Below, piece after piece: positions 36,362 through 46,625 of a stretch of DNA of 64,000 bases. The position numbers and the translations under genes were made by a program. The DNA comes from Ignavibacteria bacterium. Lineage in GTDB: Bacteria > Bacteroidota > Ignavibacteria > Tepidaquicellales > Tepidaquicellaceae. The stretch lies in assembly GCA_016716125.1 (NCBI GenBank), contig JADJWZ010000008.1, positions 186,001 through 250,000 on the forward strand. The letters are read 5' to 3'. The notes beneath the pieces were generated by a model. The model worked only from the letters and a program-made list of their open reading frames with translations, searched no databases and was not told where the DNA came from. Positions within the stretch are counted from its first letter, which is position 1; each line of letters opens with the position of its first letter.

Positions 36362-37371
36362 TGCTATACGATAAAAAACATATTTACCTTAGATCACCGT
36401 TGAGGATCAGCTTTGCAGGCGGCGGGACAGATCTTGAATCTTATTTTATGAAAGAAAGCTCCGGACATGTAGTTTCTTCTACTATTGATCTCTACAATTA
36501 TGTTTCGATAAAAGATATGTTTGATTCGAATGTAAGAGTACATCATGCAGAGATTGAAACCGAATCCATTACAAGCAGGATAAAGCATCCGTATTCGAGG
36601 ACAGCGCTTGAGCATTACGGAATATTCAAGGGAGCTGAAGTGATTCTGACTTCGGATGTAATGACGACAGGCAGCGGGCTTGGAGCATCATCCGCAATGA
36701 TGAGTTCACTTATAATGGGCTGCAGTATTTTAAGAGATAAAAAAATTAAAGATAAGACTTCACTGGCTGAACTTGTTTACAGACTTGAATCCGAAGCAGG
36801 AACGATTGGAGGAAGGCAGGATCAGTATGCTACTTCATTCGGCGGATTTAATTCTATCACATTCGATAAAAAAGGAATCAGCGTAAGAAAAGTAAAGATA
36901 CCCGAAGACAAACTTAAACATCTTGAAGACAGACTGTTCCTTGTATTCACAAATATGGCGAGGGAAATAAAATTAATACAGACCAATCTCGGCAACAATA
37001 TAACTGACGATTCAAAAAGAAAATATTTCACCGGTCTTAAAGATCTGTCTTACGAATTTCTGAAAACACTTGAATCAAAGAACGGCAGTCTCAGAGACAT
37101 TGGAAAGCTATTGCATGAAAGCTGGAAATTAAAGAAATCAACAAACAACAATACTTCAAATCCATTCATAGATGAGCTTTATAATTCTCTTAGAAATAAA
37201 GGAGTAACAGGAGGAAAGATACTAGGTGCAGGCGGCGGCGGATTTCTGCTGGCTTACACAAATGATCCTAAACTAAAAGCAAAACTCAAATATGAACTTT
37301 ATCCGAACTTCATAGCGCTTGACGTGAAGTTCAGTTCGAAAGGAACAGAAGTTTTATGGAAGAGTTTTTAG
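36361..37371 (+). CDS. GHMP-family sugar kinase (HddA-like)
   Basis: 336 residues. The GHMP fold is shown by LRSPLRISFAGGGTDLESYF at the N-terminus, the ATP loop GSGLGASSAMMSSLI near 118-132, and the C-terminal GGKILGAGGGGFLLAY. These motifs match D-glycero-D-manno-heptose 7-phosphate kinase HddA and related sugar-1-kinases. GmhA and GmhB, needed for a heptose route, are not in the window, so a different sugar is possible. It overlaps the next gene by 16 bp. Confidence 0.8.
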   Translation: MLYDKKHIYLRSPLRISFAGGGTDLESYFMKESSGHVVSSTIDLYNYVSIKDMFDSNVRVHHAEIETESITSRIKHPYSRTALEHYGIFKGAEVILTSDVMTTGSGLGASSAMMSSLIMGCSILRDKKIKDKTSLAELVYRLESEAGTIGGRQDQYATSFGGFNSITFDKKGISVRKVKIPEDKLKHLEDRLFLVFTNMAREIKLIQTNLGNNITDDSKRKYFTGLKDLSYEFLKTLESKNGSLRDIGKLLHESWKLKKSTNNNTSNPFIDELYNSLRNKGVTGGKILGAGGGGFLLAYTNDPKLKAKLKYELYPNFIALDVKFSSKGTEVLWKSF

Positions 37372-38021
37372 GAATTCTCTTCTGCGGCGGCAAAGGCGCG
37401 CGTCTCGGAGAAATTTCAAAGTACATTTCAAAATCATTATTACCTGTGTACGACAGACCGGTATTTAAATTCGGACTGGAGCATCTCACAAATTCATCAC
37501 TAATTACAGACATAATTTTATTGACCAATGAAATGAATGATGAAATTTTAAGTCGTGAAGGATATAAAACAATTGTTCAGGATGACAAAGAAGTGCACGA
37601 CATGTTCAGCGGATGGGAATATATAAAAAGGAAGACCGGCACAAATGCAAACGCAGTGCTGGTTCCGAGCGATAACATCTGCGATTCTGATATTGACAGT
37701 ATGATTAAAGTATTTGAAAATAAAAAATGCGACTTTCTTTTTTCACTTTACAGAGTAGAGAGTAAACAAAAACTTTCAGAGATGGGAAGTTTTGATCCGG
37801 TGAGAAAAATTTTTAAATACAAAGATAAAAATCCGGAAACGGAATTCGGCGTCATAGCTCCTTATATCATCCGTAATAATTTTCAATTTGATCCAGGCAA
37901 AAATATTTTTGAAACAGAGAATGCAGAAATAATGATACATGCTGGAATCTGGTCAGATATCGGAGACATAGATTCACTTCTGGATGCATGTATCGCCCGA
38001 AAGAAAAATAAAAAGCAGTAA
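37356..38021 (+). CDS. Sugar-1-phosphate nucleotidyltransferase
   Basis: 221 residues. GILFCGGKGARLGEISKYISKSLLPVYDRPVF is the nucleotide and magnesium-binding start (GGxGxRL...K-LLPV), with VLVPSDNICDSD as the DXD-like site. The ending MIHAGIWSDIGDIDSLLDAC fits NTP-transferases such as HddC and RmlA relatives, but the protein is shorter than RmlA. The start lies inside the kinase gene, so the kinase/nucleotidyltransferase pair should activate one sugar in two steps. Confidence 0.78.
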   Translation: MEEFLGILFCGGKGARLGEISKYISKSLLPVYDRPVFKFGLEHLTNSSLITDIILLTNEMNDEILSREGYKTIVQDDKEVHDMFSGWEYIKRKTGTNANAVLVPSDNICDSDIDSMIKVFENKKCDFLFSLYRVESKQKLSEMGSFDPVRKIFKYKDKNPETEFGVIAPYIIRNNFQFDPGKNIFETENAEIMIHAGIWSDIGDIDSLLDACIARKKNKKQ

Positions 38022-39302
38022 TTGAAAATCATTATAAATTTCGCTTCAAAGCTTGGAGTCGACACTGTTTCAAGGCTTATCGGATTTCTTACCCTTCCAT
38101 TAATAACAAGAGCTTTAGGACCTGACGGATACGGACAGTTCACATATCTTTTTATAATATTATCTTACTTCGGATTTTTCATAGACTTCGGTTATTTAAA
38201 TTACGGAACAAATAAATTATGCGAAAAAGACAACACTGAAAATGTAGTCGGAAGAATAATTTCTTTACAGCTGATCACTGCGGCAATATCATATATAGTT
38301 CTAATTATTGTAGCTCCATTCTTTCTGGATCCTGATAAGTATATACTACTGTTGATTTTCTCACTCACTTTCATTACTCAGATATTTTCCATCAAATATT
38401 ATTATCTTTCAAAGAATAAATTATACTACAACTCAATATCGGAATTTGCCGGTCAGACCGTATATGCTTTACTTGTATTTACTTTATTCATTGCAAAACC
38501 GGAAGTGTTGACGCTTGTAATAATTTCCGTTATACAGACTTTAGTGACAGCGGTTTTTTTGATCCTTCCATACATTAAAAAAGAAGGTATAAAGCTTGAT
38601 TTCAATATCAGGATTAATTTAAAGACATTGAAGGAAGCATATAAACTCGGGCTTGCAACTAAAGCTGAAGCGATTACAGCTACCTTCATCATTTTGTGTC
38701 TGGGATTTTTTGTGAATGAAGAATCGGTAGGGATTTATAATGCATCGTATAAAATTTATCTTATAATGCTCACAGTAGTTCAGGGACTGAGCTATACGCT
38801 GATGCCGATGCTGCTGAAGAATCTTAAAATAGCGGGAAGCAGCAGCATAAGAAAAATCGGTTTGATATTCTATCTTTTCATTTCGTCAGGAATAATACTG
38901 AGTGTTATGTCTTTTGTTTTTTCGGATCAGATCATTGATATTATGTTCGGAGAAAAATTTGCCGGTTCGGTATTTCTTTTACAATGCTTTTCACTCACTA
39001 TACTTCTGTGGCCGCTTGTAATGTTCTTCTCACTTGTAATACTGGCTTACAATAAATACAATATAGTGCTCTTATTATCGCTCACTTCAATGGTAACATC
39101 AATAATAACTTCGCTTATTATGATAAATTTGAAAGGAGTGAACGGTGCAGGATTTATACTGCCTGTAGTGGCTTCAGTAACGATCATCGTAAGCATTTTT
39201 TATCTTAAAAAAATTTTTAGTGAAAGGGGTATTACATTTACTGAAATATTTTCCTCAAAATATTTATCTGAAAGTTTCAGAGAAGTGTTCCGGAAAAAAT
39301 AA
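38022..39302 (+). CDS. wzx: Wzx-type lipid-linked oligosaccharide flippase
   Basis: 426 residues, TTG start directly after the previous stop. About 12-14 membrane helices. The N-terminus ASKLGVDTVSRLIGFLTLPLITRALGPDGYGQFTYLFIIL is the typical polysaccharide-synthase/MOP family opening (LGPxxYGxF). It should flip the und-PP-linked repeat unit to the periplasm for Wzy. Its presence together with Wzy separates this arm from the ABC-exported left arm. Confidence 0.87.
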   Translation: MKIIINFASKLGVDTVSRLIGFLTLPLITRALGPDGYGQFTYLFIILSYFGFFIDFGYLNYGTNKLCEKDNTENVVGRIISLQLITAAISYIVLIIVAPFFLDPDKYILLLIFSLTFITQIFSIKYYYLSKNKLYYNSISEFAGQTVYALLVFTLFIAKPEVLTLVIISVIQTLVTAVFLILPYIKKEGIKLDFNIRINLKTLKEAYKLGLATKAEAITATFIILCLGFFVNEESVGIYNASYKIYLIMLTVVQGLSYTLMPMLLKNLKIAGSSSIRKIGLIFYLFISSGIILSVMSFVFSDQIIDIMFGEKFAGSVFLLQCFSLTILLWPLVMFFSLVILAYNKYNIVLLLSLTSMVTSIITSLIMINLKGVNGAGFILPVVASVTIIVSIFYLKKIFSERGITFTEIFSSKYLSESFREVFRKK

Positions 39303-39407
39303 AACTAACCTAAGCAAAACAAATTCTGATTACCAAACTATTTTTTATATATAAATTCCTTCTTTTTAGTTTTATATTTACGGACTTAACAATAAATTAA
39401 TATTTGA

Positions 39408-39950
39408 ATGATCAGTTATGAAAATATCGGATTCAGGTCTGTAGAAAGAAAGGACCTTGATCTTATCCGGTCTGAACACAATGATGAATCAGTTCTTATG
39501 ATGATGAAAGACCCGTTCATTGTGACTGAAACTAATCAGGATGAATGGTTTAAAAAAATTACCGAAAACAAACACAGCACAGTGTATTGTTTATTCATGG
39601 ATGAGCCTGATCAGGTGATCGGCGTGTGGAAGCTGCAGGGGCTTGATGTTACGAACCGTACTACTGAATTCGGAATAGAAATTTTCAAAAAATACAGAGG
39701 TAAAGGATTAAGTTTGAAATGTTACAGAATGGTTTTCAAATATCTGTTTGAAACACTGAACATTCATACTATATTTGCGAGGATCGGTGAATTCAACGAA
39801 GCAAGTCTTAAGGCAACTATGAATGCAGGATTCAGAATAACGGGAAAGATACCGGAATCGCTTTTCAGAAACGGCAGATATTATGATGATATTCTACTGG
39901 CAGTTACATTCAGTGATTATTTGGAAAATATTAAACCGCATATATCATAA
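39408..39950 (+). CDS. GNAT family N-acetyltransferase
   Basis: 180 residues. The acetyl-CoA site is KYRGKGLSLKCYRMVFKYLFE around 101-121, followed by LNIHTIFARIGEFNEASLKATMNAGFRITGKIPE, a RimJ-like layout. It lies between wzx and wzy, with its stop immediately before the wzy ATG. In such a place it probably N-acylates a 4-amino sugar such as the one made by the DegT enzyme at 34211. Confidence 0.75.
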   Translation: MISYENIGFRSVERKDLDLIRSEHNDESVLMMMKDPFIVTETNQDEWFKKITENKHSTVYCLFMDEPDQVIGVWKLQGLDVTNRTTEFGIEIFKKYRGKGLSLKCYRMVFKYLFETLNIHTIFARIGEFNEASLKATMNAGFRITGKIPESLFRNGRYYDDILLAVTFSDYLENIKPHIS

Positions 39951-41291
39951 ATGATAAGTATTTTATTTTATCTTATTATTATTTCCGTTCTTGTATTACT
40001 GCTGTACAATTACAAGACCGGCATAATACTTTCTCTGATGGTGGTCACAAATTTCGGAGAATTTATTTATGTAAATCCGAATCTTGAGATAGGCGACTTC
40101 GGCGGAATCGGCACGATATATTTTACTGATCTATTTTTCACATCTTTATTAATAGTGTTTTTTCTGAAAGCTTCAAGGTTCAAAGAGTTTAATTATAAGT
40201 TATCATTTTTGATATTTATTGTACTTTGCATTATAGCTCTCATCATTCCTTTTCTTATATCTTCATTTTCTCTAAAAGATATGATAAGCGTTGCAAGACC
40301 ATTCATCAACATTCTGTTCCTTCCATACTTTGTAGTAACAATAACTGATATGAAGGAATTTAACTTCTTTGAAAAAGTAGTTGTGTCAATGATTTTCTTT
40401 TTTATTGTTATACAGGTATTCGAATATATTACACAAAAAAGAATACCTTTAAGATTATTTGAAAGCGACAGTCTCTTTTTTGGCGAAGACCCTTTTTCAG
40501 TTGAATTCGGAGGAATTAAAACCGGATACATCTGGTCGCGCATAGGATATCTACTTCCGTTCAATCTTTTTTTCGGATGCTATTATTATTTTTCGGAAAA
40601 GAGAAACTACGGCCTGCTGCTGCTCACTGCTTATCTTCTATCGATAATGATAGCTCTCAGCAGGATCTGGATAATCGGATTTGCTTTTTTTCTCATTATC
40701 ATTTCAGTTTTCTTTCTTTCAAAGCAGGACAGCCGTGAGAATGTCAGATTAAAACTTTTTGCATTTATAGGATCATTTGTGATAATAGGAGTTATACTTT
40801 TATTTACATCATCCACATTCAATCAGATCTTTGATATATTTCTTTTAAGGGTAAACTCAATAAACGATCTTGCTGATAAAACCGACTCATCATTTCTCGG
40901 AAGAGAGTATATACTTTTTCAGATGTTCAATGTGTGGTCGGAGTATCCCCTCTTTGGCGCAGGTTTCTCAGCAATCACGCGAAGGCTGATTACAAATGAC
41001 CTTGGCTTTCCTAATATACTCACTATATTCGGCGCATCGGGAATATTTCTTTTCAGTGTATTTTTTTATCAGTACTATAAAAATATCAGTCCTTTCATAC
41101 AGGAATATTATATATTATTTGTTTCACTTGTATCAGTAATGTTGATGCTGATATTTATGAGCATATTCAGTATAGACATGTTTTACTTTAACGCTTCGGG
41201 AGCAATCCTGATGGCAATTGCAAATATTTTAAATAACATAAGTAAACAGAAAGATTCTATTGAGATTGCCGGATACAAAAACGCTGCATGA
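39951..41291 (+). CDS. wzy: Wzy-type O-antigen/capsule polymerase
   Basis: 446 residues with about 11 membrane helices. A large periplasmic loop lies between helices near residues 290-345 and includes DKTDSSFLGREYILFQMFNVW followed by YPLFGAGFSAITRRL, the F-GxG signature loop of the O-antigen ligase/polymerase (Wzy_C) family. LLTAYLLSIMIALSRIWIIG is a typical transmembrane segment before it. Polymerises repeat units at the periplasmic face. Position next to wzx supports polymerase over ligase. Confidence 0.8.
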   Translation: MISILFYLIIISVLVLLLYNYKTGIILSLMVVTNFGEFIYVNPNLEIGDFGGIGTIYFTDLFFTSLLIVFFLKASRFKEFNYKLSFLIFIVLCIIALIIPFLISSFSLKDMISVARPFINILFLPYFVVTITDMKEFNFFEKVVVSMIFFFIVIQVFEYITQKRIPLRLFESDSLFFGEDPFSVEFGGIKTGYIWSRIGYLLPFNLFFGCYYYFSEKRNYGLLLLTAYLLSIMIALSRIWIIGFAFFLIIISVFFLSKQDSRENVRLKLFAFIGSFVIIGVILLFTSSTFNQIFDIFLLRVNSINDLADKTDSSFLGREYILFQMFNVWSEYPLFGAGFSAITRRLITNDLGFPNILTIFGASGIFLFSVFFYQYYKNISPFIQEYYILFVSLVSVMLMLIFMSIFSIDMFYFNASGAILMAIANILNNISKQKDSIEIAGYKNAA

Positions 41292-42351
41292 TCTGTACTG
41301 GGTGCTTGGGGAACAGGATCTCGGGCCGCTTGAATTCTATTTAGCAGAAGCTCTGCGCTTTCACGGTAAAAATGTAAATTACTATAATATTCATAAACTG
41401 TATCCGGCTTACTGGGGCAGACTGAATATATATTCTCACAGACTTCCCAGAAAAGCTGATAATGCAATAAGAAATAAATTTATATATATCATCAATGACA
41501 GTCTACTTTCGAAATACAATTCAGAAAAACCTTCGCATATTTTTATTTACAATGACTGTCTTGTACTGCCTGAAACCCTTGAACATTTCAAAAGTAACGG
41601 AACAAAGATAATAATATTCCTCGGGGATGATCCGAATTATTTATATCCTGCAAAGAAATCTTTTCTGCTTACGGTCATCAACGCCGATCTGATCATTACT
41701 CCCGATTCGGGCTGGACAGATGGACTAAAAGTACTTGATATCCCGGATGAAAAAATATTTTTCAGTCCGGTCGGAACAGATGAAAATGTATTTTATCCGT
41801 TAAAACCAACATCTGTTGAACTTAACAAATATAAAGCCGATATTCTTTTCGTAGGCACCGGATATTTTCTGAATGCCTGGGGAATTAAGAGAGCGTCTGT
41901 TTTAAATGAACTTTCCGGATATGATATGAAAATTTTCGGCGATAAATTATGGTATGAACTGTTTCCTTATTTCCCTGAATTAAAAAAACATTTTATTTGT
42001 CAGCCGCTGTCAGCAAAAGAAGTAAATATTGCGTCAAGCTGCTGTAAAATTTATCCCATAACTGTAAATTCCGGAATCATAAACGGAGTATCCACGAGAG
42101 TCTTCGACGGAATGGCGTCAGGAATATTCGTACTTCCGGAATACAAGAAAGATTTCGATCTGTTTTTTCCAGGGGGAGAAATCGTATACTTTAAGTCAAA
42201 GAAAGAACTTAAGGACAAAGCTGCATACTTTTTAAACAATGAAAATGAAATGAAGGAAATGACAACCGCTGCAAGGAAATTAGTGCTTGAGAAATATACT
42301 CTTAAGATTATTGTGAAAAATATTCTTGAGAAATTAAATGATCAGTCCTGA
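41260..42351 (+). CDS. CgeB-like GT-B glycosyltransferase
   Basis: 363 residues, TTG start inside the end of wzy (32 bp overlap). The C-terminal half has SSCCKIYPITVNSGIINGVSTRVFDGMASGIFVLPEYKKDF, matching the CgeB/GT1-like family ending (RxFDxMASG). The N-terminal half is a Rossmann domain with KIIIFLGDDPNYLY and TPDSGWTDGL. Cytosolic. Adds one residue to the lipid-linked repeat unit. Donor unknown. Confidence 0.75.
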   Translation: MRLPDTKTLHDLYWVLGEQDLGPLEFYLAEALRFHGKNVNYYNIHKLYPAYWGRLNIYSHRLPRKADNAIRNKFIYIINDSLLSKYNSEKPSHIFIYNDCLVLPETLEHFKSNGTKIIIFLGDDPNYLYPAKKSFLLTVINADLIITPDSGWTDGLKVLDIPDEKIFFSPVGTDENVFYPLKPTSVELNKYKADILFVGTGYFLNAWGIKRASVLNELSGYDMKIFGDKLWYELFPYFPELKKHFICQPLSAKEVNIASSCCKIYPITVNSGIINGVSTRVFDGMASGIFVLPEYKKDFDLFFPGGEIVYFKSKKELKDKAAYFLNNENEMKEMTTAARKLVLEKYTLKIIVKNILEKLNDQS

Positions 42352-42360
42352 CTTTATAAA

Positions 42361-43575
42361 TTGAAAACAATAGTTGAAATTTCAGAATGTTTTCCGAATA
42401 AACATAAACCTTTTACAGGTGAGTTTATTTACAGACATGCAAAAGCTCTTTCAGCGTATTGCAAAGTCATTGTTATTGTTCCGTTGAGATTCATTCCGGG
42501 CAGGGAATTATTGTCGGGTAATCCGAACAGATTAATGAACAATCTCAATAACTGGCTTCAGGATATAAGGCAGACTTCAGATATTACCGAAGGAAATTTA
42601 AATGTAATTTTTTTCGGATACGTTTCTCTACCCCGACCCTTTTTTGAATCATCCGATAATTCATTTATAAGTTTTTTTTTTTACAATAAACTGAAAAATC
42701 TTATAACTGAGAAAAAGCCGGATTTACTTTACTGCAACTGGATAAGACCTTGGGCGCCTATCGTTTCAGATATATCTGAAGAAATTGATGTTCCTTTTGT
42801 AATAGATCATCACGAGGACATCCCTACTCTGAAAGAGCTTTTCCCCGAAAAGCATTCGGGATTTTTAAAAGTATTTGAAAAAGCTGATAAGGTTGTAGTT
42901 CACAGCAGCCTGAATATGGAACAGTTAATTGCTGAAAGATTTTCAATTCCGGAGATCAAAGTAATTTATCTCGGACAGAATTTCGAAGTATCCGAAACAG
43001 AGAAAAAAATTAACAGGAAAATAATTAATTTAATCTGCGTAAGTCATCTTACAGAACGGAGAAAAAATATTGACACTCTGATCAGAGCGTTTTCTTTACT
43101 TGATAAAAATAAATTTAATCTTACGATTGCCGGAGACGGTACATTAATGAAAGAATATAAAGAGCTTGCCAAAGAACTGAAAGTTTCGGACAGAATAAAA
43201 TTCACGGGTTCTTTATCACAGGAAGAGATCGGCACAGAACTTGAAAACTCTGACATATTCATACTTCCGAGTTTCCCTGAAGCATTCGGTATCGTGTTAA
43301 CGGAAGCGCTTGCAAAAGGACTTCCGGTTATTTCCTGCAAAGGAAACGGAGGCGCAGAGGAGCTGCAAAGTCTGGGATATCCCGGTATTTTAGTTAAGCC
43401 AAATGATACTAATGAACTTTCAGAAGCAATTAAAAAGCTATTTTCAGATACTGAATTAATGAAAGCAATGTCGAAGTCAGGAAAGAAAATTGTTTCCAAA
43501 TATTTTACATGGGAAAAGAACGGTCTGAATACATTCAAATACTTAGAGGAAACGATTACAGAATATAACGGATAA
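42361..43575 (+). CDS. GT4-family glycosyltransferase
   Basis: 404 residues, TTG start. N-terminal acceptor domain with FTGEFIYRHAKALSAYCKVIVIVPL, and a GT4 donor domain with LICVSHLTERRKNIDTLIRAF, LTIAGDGTLMKEY and the E-x7-E motif in EAFGIVLTEALAKGLPVISC. Retaining GT-B enzyme using a nucleotide sugar. It lies between another GT and the asparagine-synthetase-like gene. Confidence 0.85.
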   Translation: MKTIVEISECFPNKHKPFTGEFIYRHAKALSAYCKVIVIVPLRFIPGRELLSGNPNRLMNNLNNWLQDIRQTSDITEGNLNVIFFGYVSLPRPFFESSDNSFISFFFYNKLKNLITEKKPDLLYCNWIRPWAPIVSDISEEIDVPFVIDHHEDIPTLKELFPEKHSGFLKVFEKADKVVVHSSLNMEQLIAERFSIPEIKVIYLGQNFEVSETEKKINRKIINLICVSHLTERRKNIDTLIRAFSLLDKNKFNLTIAGDGTLMKEYKELAKELKVSDRIKFTGSLSQEEIGTELENSDIFILPSFPEAFGIVLTEALAKGLPVISCKGNGGAEELQSLGYPGILVKPNDTNELSEAIKKLFSDTELMKAMSKSGKKIVSKYFTWEKNGLNTFKYLEETITEYNG

Positions 43576-43578
43576 TTT

Positions 43579-45465
43579 ATGTGCGGAATAAACGGGATAT
43601 TGTATTTCGATGATTTTAATTCTTCTGAGAATGAAAATTTTCACAGATCAAAAATGCGACAGATGAACGATGCCATTGCGCACCGAGGTCCGGACGGTGA
43701 CGGTGTATATATAAATTATCCTGTGTGTTTCGGACACAGACGTCTCAGCATTATTGATCTTTCAGAAAATGCTTCGCAGCCGATGTTCAATGAAGATAAC
43801 TCAATAGTCTTAATTTTTAACGGAGAGATATATAATTACAAAGAGCTAATTCCTGATCTGATAAAAAAGGGACATAAATTCAGATCAGAAAGTGATTCTG
43901 AAGTGATACTTCATTCCTATGAAGAATACGGTTTTGACTGTGTAAAAAAATTCAACGGGATGTGGGCGTTTGCAATTTTTGATATAAGGAAAAATATTCT
44001 ATTCGCTTCAAGAGACCGCTTCGGCGTTAAACCGTTTTACTATTATAAGGATGAAAACGAATTTATTTTTTCCAGCGAGATAAAAGCAATTTTGAAAGTA
44101 AAGGAAATTACAGACGCTGACAGAATAAAAGTGTATGAATATCTTGCTTACGGTTACAGGACTTCAGACGGGAGAACTTTTTTTAAAGATGTAAATGAAC
44201 TGCAGCCGGGAACGAACTTGGTAATTAATAATTCAGAAATTAATTTTTATAAATACTGGGAATTCAGTGATAAGGAAGAAAATATTACAGATGTACATGA
44301 AAGACTCAGAGATCTCCTGTACGACAGAGTTCGATTAAGATTCAGAAGTGATGTGGCGGTTTCAATTTTACTGAGCGGCGGAATGGATTCAGGAATTATT
44401 GCAAAGATTACTGATGAACTTATAAATTCAGGAGATATTCCAAACAGCAATGTATCCGCTTTCTCCGCAGTTTTTCCCGGTTATGAATATGACGAGTCAA
44501 AAGAGATTGATGAAATATTGTCAGGCTGTAAAAATCTGACCGGATATAAAATCTCTCCTTCGGGAAATGATCTGACGGAATATTTAGATGAATTCATTCA
44601 CGGAATGGGAGAGCCGGTATTCAGTACATCGAGTTTTGCTCATTACAGACTTATGCAGGAAATTCATAAGAGAAAAGTAAAAGTAGTATTGAACGGACAG
44701 GGCTCGGATGAAGCGTGGTGCGGGTACGGAAAATATATAGCCGGATATTATCTGCTCGACAGACTTTACAAAGATCCGCAGAATTTTTTCAGACAAATGT
44801 CTTCGTTAAGTGACAAGCTTAAGATGACATATTCAGGACTTATACTTCAGACAATAAAAGCAATGTCAGGAAGAAGGAAGGTTTCTTTGATCAGATCAAA
44901 AAAATTAGAAAAGACAAGAGAAATAATTTCAGACGAATTATTTGAAGAGAGTTATCTGAATTTTCCGGACAGTAAATTTAACATTAGCGGCGGAAAGAAT
45001 CTCAGCTCATATATGAAAAATAATATCACGTTTCAGGGATTCGGACAGATACTTCATTATGAAGATCATTCAGCAATGCAGAGTTCAATTGAGATAAGAT
45101 CCCCGTTTATAGATTACAGATTAATGGAGCTGGCGTTTAATGTCGGGGATAAAATTAAATTTGATGAAGGCGTGACAAAAAAAATTCTCCGCGAGCTATT
45201 CAGTCAAAAGCTTCCGGTTTCGATAACCGGCAATCACAGGAAAATAGGATTCATGACTCCTTTAGACGTCTGGCTCTCAGAGCCACAAACGGTTAAAACC
45301 GTTTTCGAGATCCTAAACTCCCCTTCCTTCTCCTCCAAAAACATCTGGAAACCTGAACGAATTAAAAAGATCTTCGAAGATAAAAATAATTACCCGTCAT
45401 TCCCTTTCTGGAGAATTCTCAATCTTGAGATCTGGTCACAGGTTTATAATATTAAAAATCTTTGA
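43579..45465 (+). CDS. asnB: Glutamine-hydrolysing asparagine-synthetase family amidotransferase
   Basis: 628 residues, complete. It starts MCGINGILYF, so Cys2 is the class-II glutaminase nucleophile. HRGPDGDGVYI, FNGEIYNYKEL and RDRFGVKPFYY follow, then the synthetase PP-loop SILLSGGMDSGI near 262. Within surface-glycan clusters, homologues amidate uronic acids or add amino acids rather than make free asparagine. UDP-GlcNAc3NAcA and UDP-GlcA are made by neighbours, so amidation of a uronic acid carboxyl group is a reasonable inference. Confidence 0.85.
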   Translation: MCGINGILYFDDFNSSENENFHRSKMRQMNDAIAHRGPDGDGVYINYPVCFGHRRLSIIDLSENASQPMFNEDNSIVLIFNGEIYNYKELIPDLIKKGHKFRSESDSEVILHSYEEYGFDCVKKFNGMWAFAIFDIRKNILFASRDRFGVKPFYYYKDENEFIFSSEIKAILKVKEITDADRIKVYEYLAYGYRTSDGRTFFKDVNELQPGTNLVINNSEINFYKYWEFSDKEENITDVHERLRDLLYDRVRLRFRSDVAVSILLSGGMDSGIIAKITDELINSGDIPNSNVSAFSAVFPGYEYDESKEIDEILSGCKNLTGYKISPSGNDLTEYLDEFIHGMGEPVFSTSSFAHYRLMQEIHKRKVKVVLNGQGSDEAWCGYGKYIAGYYLLDRLYKDPQNFFRQMSSLSDKLKMTYSGLILQTIKAMSGRRKVSLIRSKKLEKTREIISDELFEESYLNFPDSKFNISGGKNLSSYMKNNITFQGFGQILHYEDHSAMQSSIEIRSPFIDYRLMELAFNVGDKIKFDEGVTKKILRELFSQKLPVSITGNHRKIGFMTPLDVWLSEPQTVKTVFEILNSPSFSSKNIWKPERIKKIFEDKNNYPSFPFWRILNLEIWSQVYNIKNL

Positions 45466-45469
45466 GTAA

Positions 45470-46625
45470 ATGAATGACGGAAAAATATTAATACTACAGA
45501 GAATTGTCCCGCATTACAGAGAAGGTTTTTTCAGAAAATTCTGCGAAAGGTTTCCCGGCGCAAGAATAATATACGGACAGCCTTCATCATCCGAATCCCT
45601 CGGTAATTTAAAAAATCCCAATAAGAAAATATTCGTACCCTGCGGTAATTTATATTTAAATACTTCCGGCAGTATATTTATTTCCGGCATACTTCCGAAA
45701 TTATTTAAGTACAAACCCGAAACAGTGATCTCTGTTTTTAATGTAGGCAATCTGAATATTTATTTACTTTTTCTTTTGAGACCTTTACTTAATTTTAAGA
45801 TCATACTATGGAGTTTCGGATATGATCCCGTCAGGGGATTTGATCCTGTGAACAGTTTCACGGATAAAATAAGACTGAAGCTTTCTCAGAAAGCGGACGC
45901 TGTTATTTTCTACTGGGATAAAGGAAAAGAAGCACTTTCGGAATTTTCCAATAAGACAGATCATTATTTTACTGCGCCCAATACACTAGATACTGACAGA
46001 TTATTTGAACTGAAAAAATCTTTTGATCATACGGGCAGGGATAAAATAAAATCGGAACTCGGCATCAAAGAGAAGTATCATTTCATTTACACCGGAAGAC
46101 TATTAAAAGACAAGGAAGCCGATCTTCTGATCAGGGCTTTTTCAAATATTGATAAAAAAAGAAACGACTGCCGGCTCACGATAATTGGCGACGGACCGGA
46201 AAAAGAAAATTTGAAAAAATTATCATCAGAATATGGCATTAAAAAATATTTCTTTTTTAAATGAAATACTTGATGATGAAATTACAGGGAAATGGATATA
46301 TGCAAGCGATGCATTCGTAATGCCCGGTAGACTTGGATTGTCAGTTGTTCATTCATTCAGTTTTGGTACGCCTGTAATTTCACAATATAAGGAAGGACAT
46401 TTTCACGGTGAAGGAGTCGGATATTTAAAAGATGAAGTAAATGGATTTCTTGTAAGTGATGGAGATGTTTCTGAACTTGCATCAAAGATGGAATACATTA
46501 TCTCAGATGAGAAAATTTCTTCACGGTTCAGAGAAAGCGCCTTTCATACAGCGGTAAATGACTGTTCCATTCAAAAGATGCTGAAGGGATTTGAAGATGC
46601 AATAGAATATACCAATCGTGTCTGA
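45470..46625 (+). CDS. GT4-family glycosyltransferase, one frameshift
   Basis: The first 264 residues (ATG 45470) include FIYTGRLLKDKEADLLIRAF and LTIIGDGPEKENLKKL. A run of T at about 46251-46258 breaks the frame, and the rest continues at 46233-46625 as FLNEILDDEITGKWIYASDAFVMPGRLGLSVVHSFSFGTPVIS, the family donor motif. The repaired length of about 378 residues is normal for GT4. It is the last glycan gene before the secreted-protein block. Confidence 0.8.
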
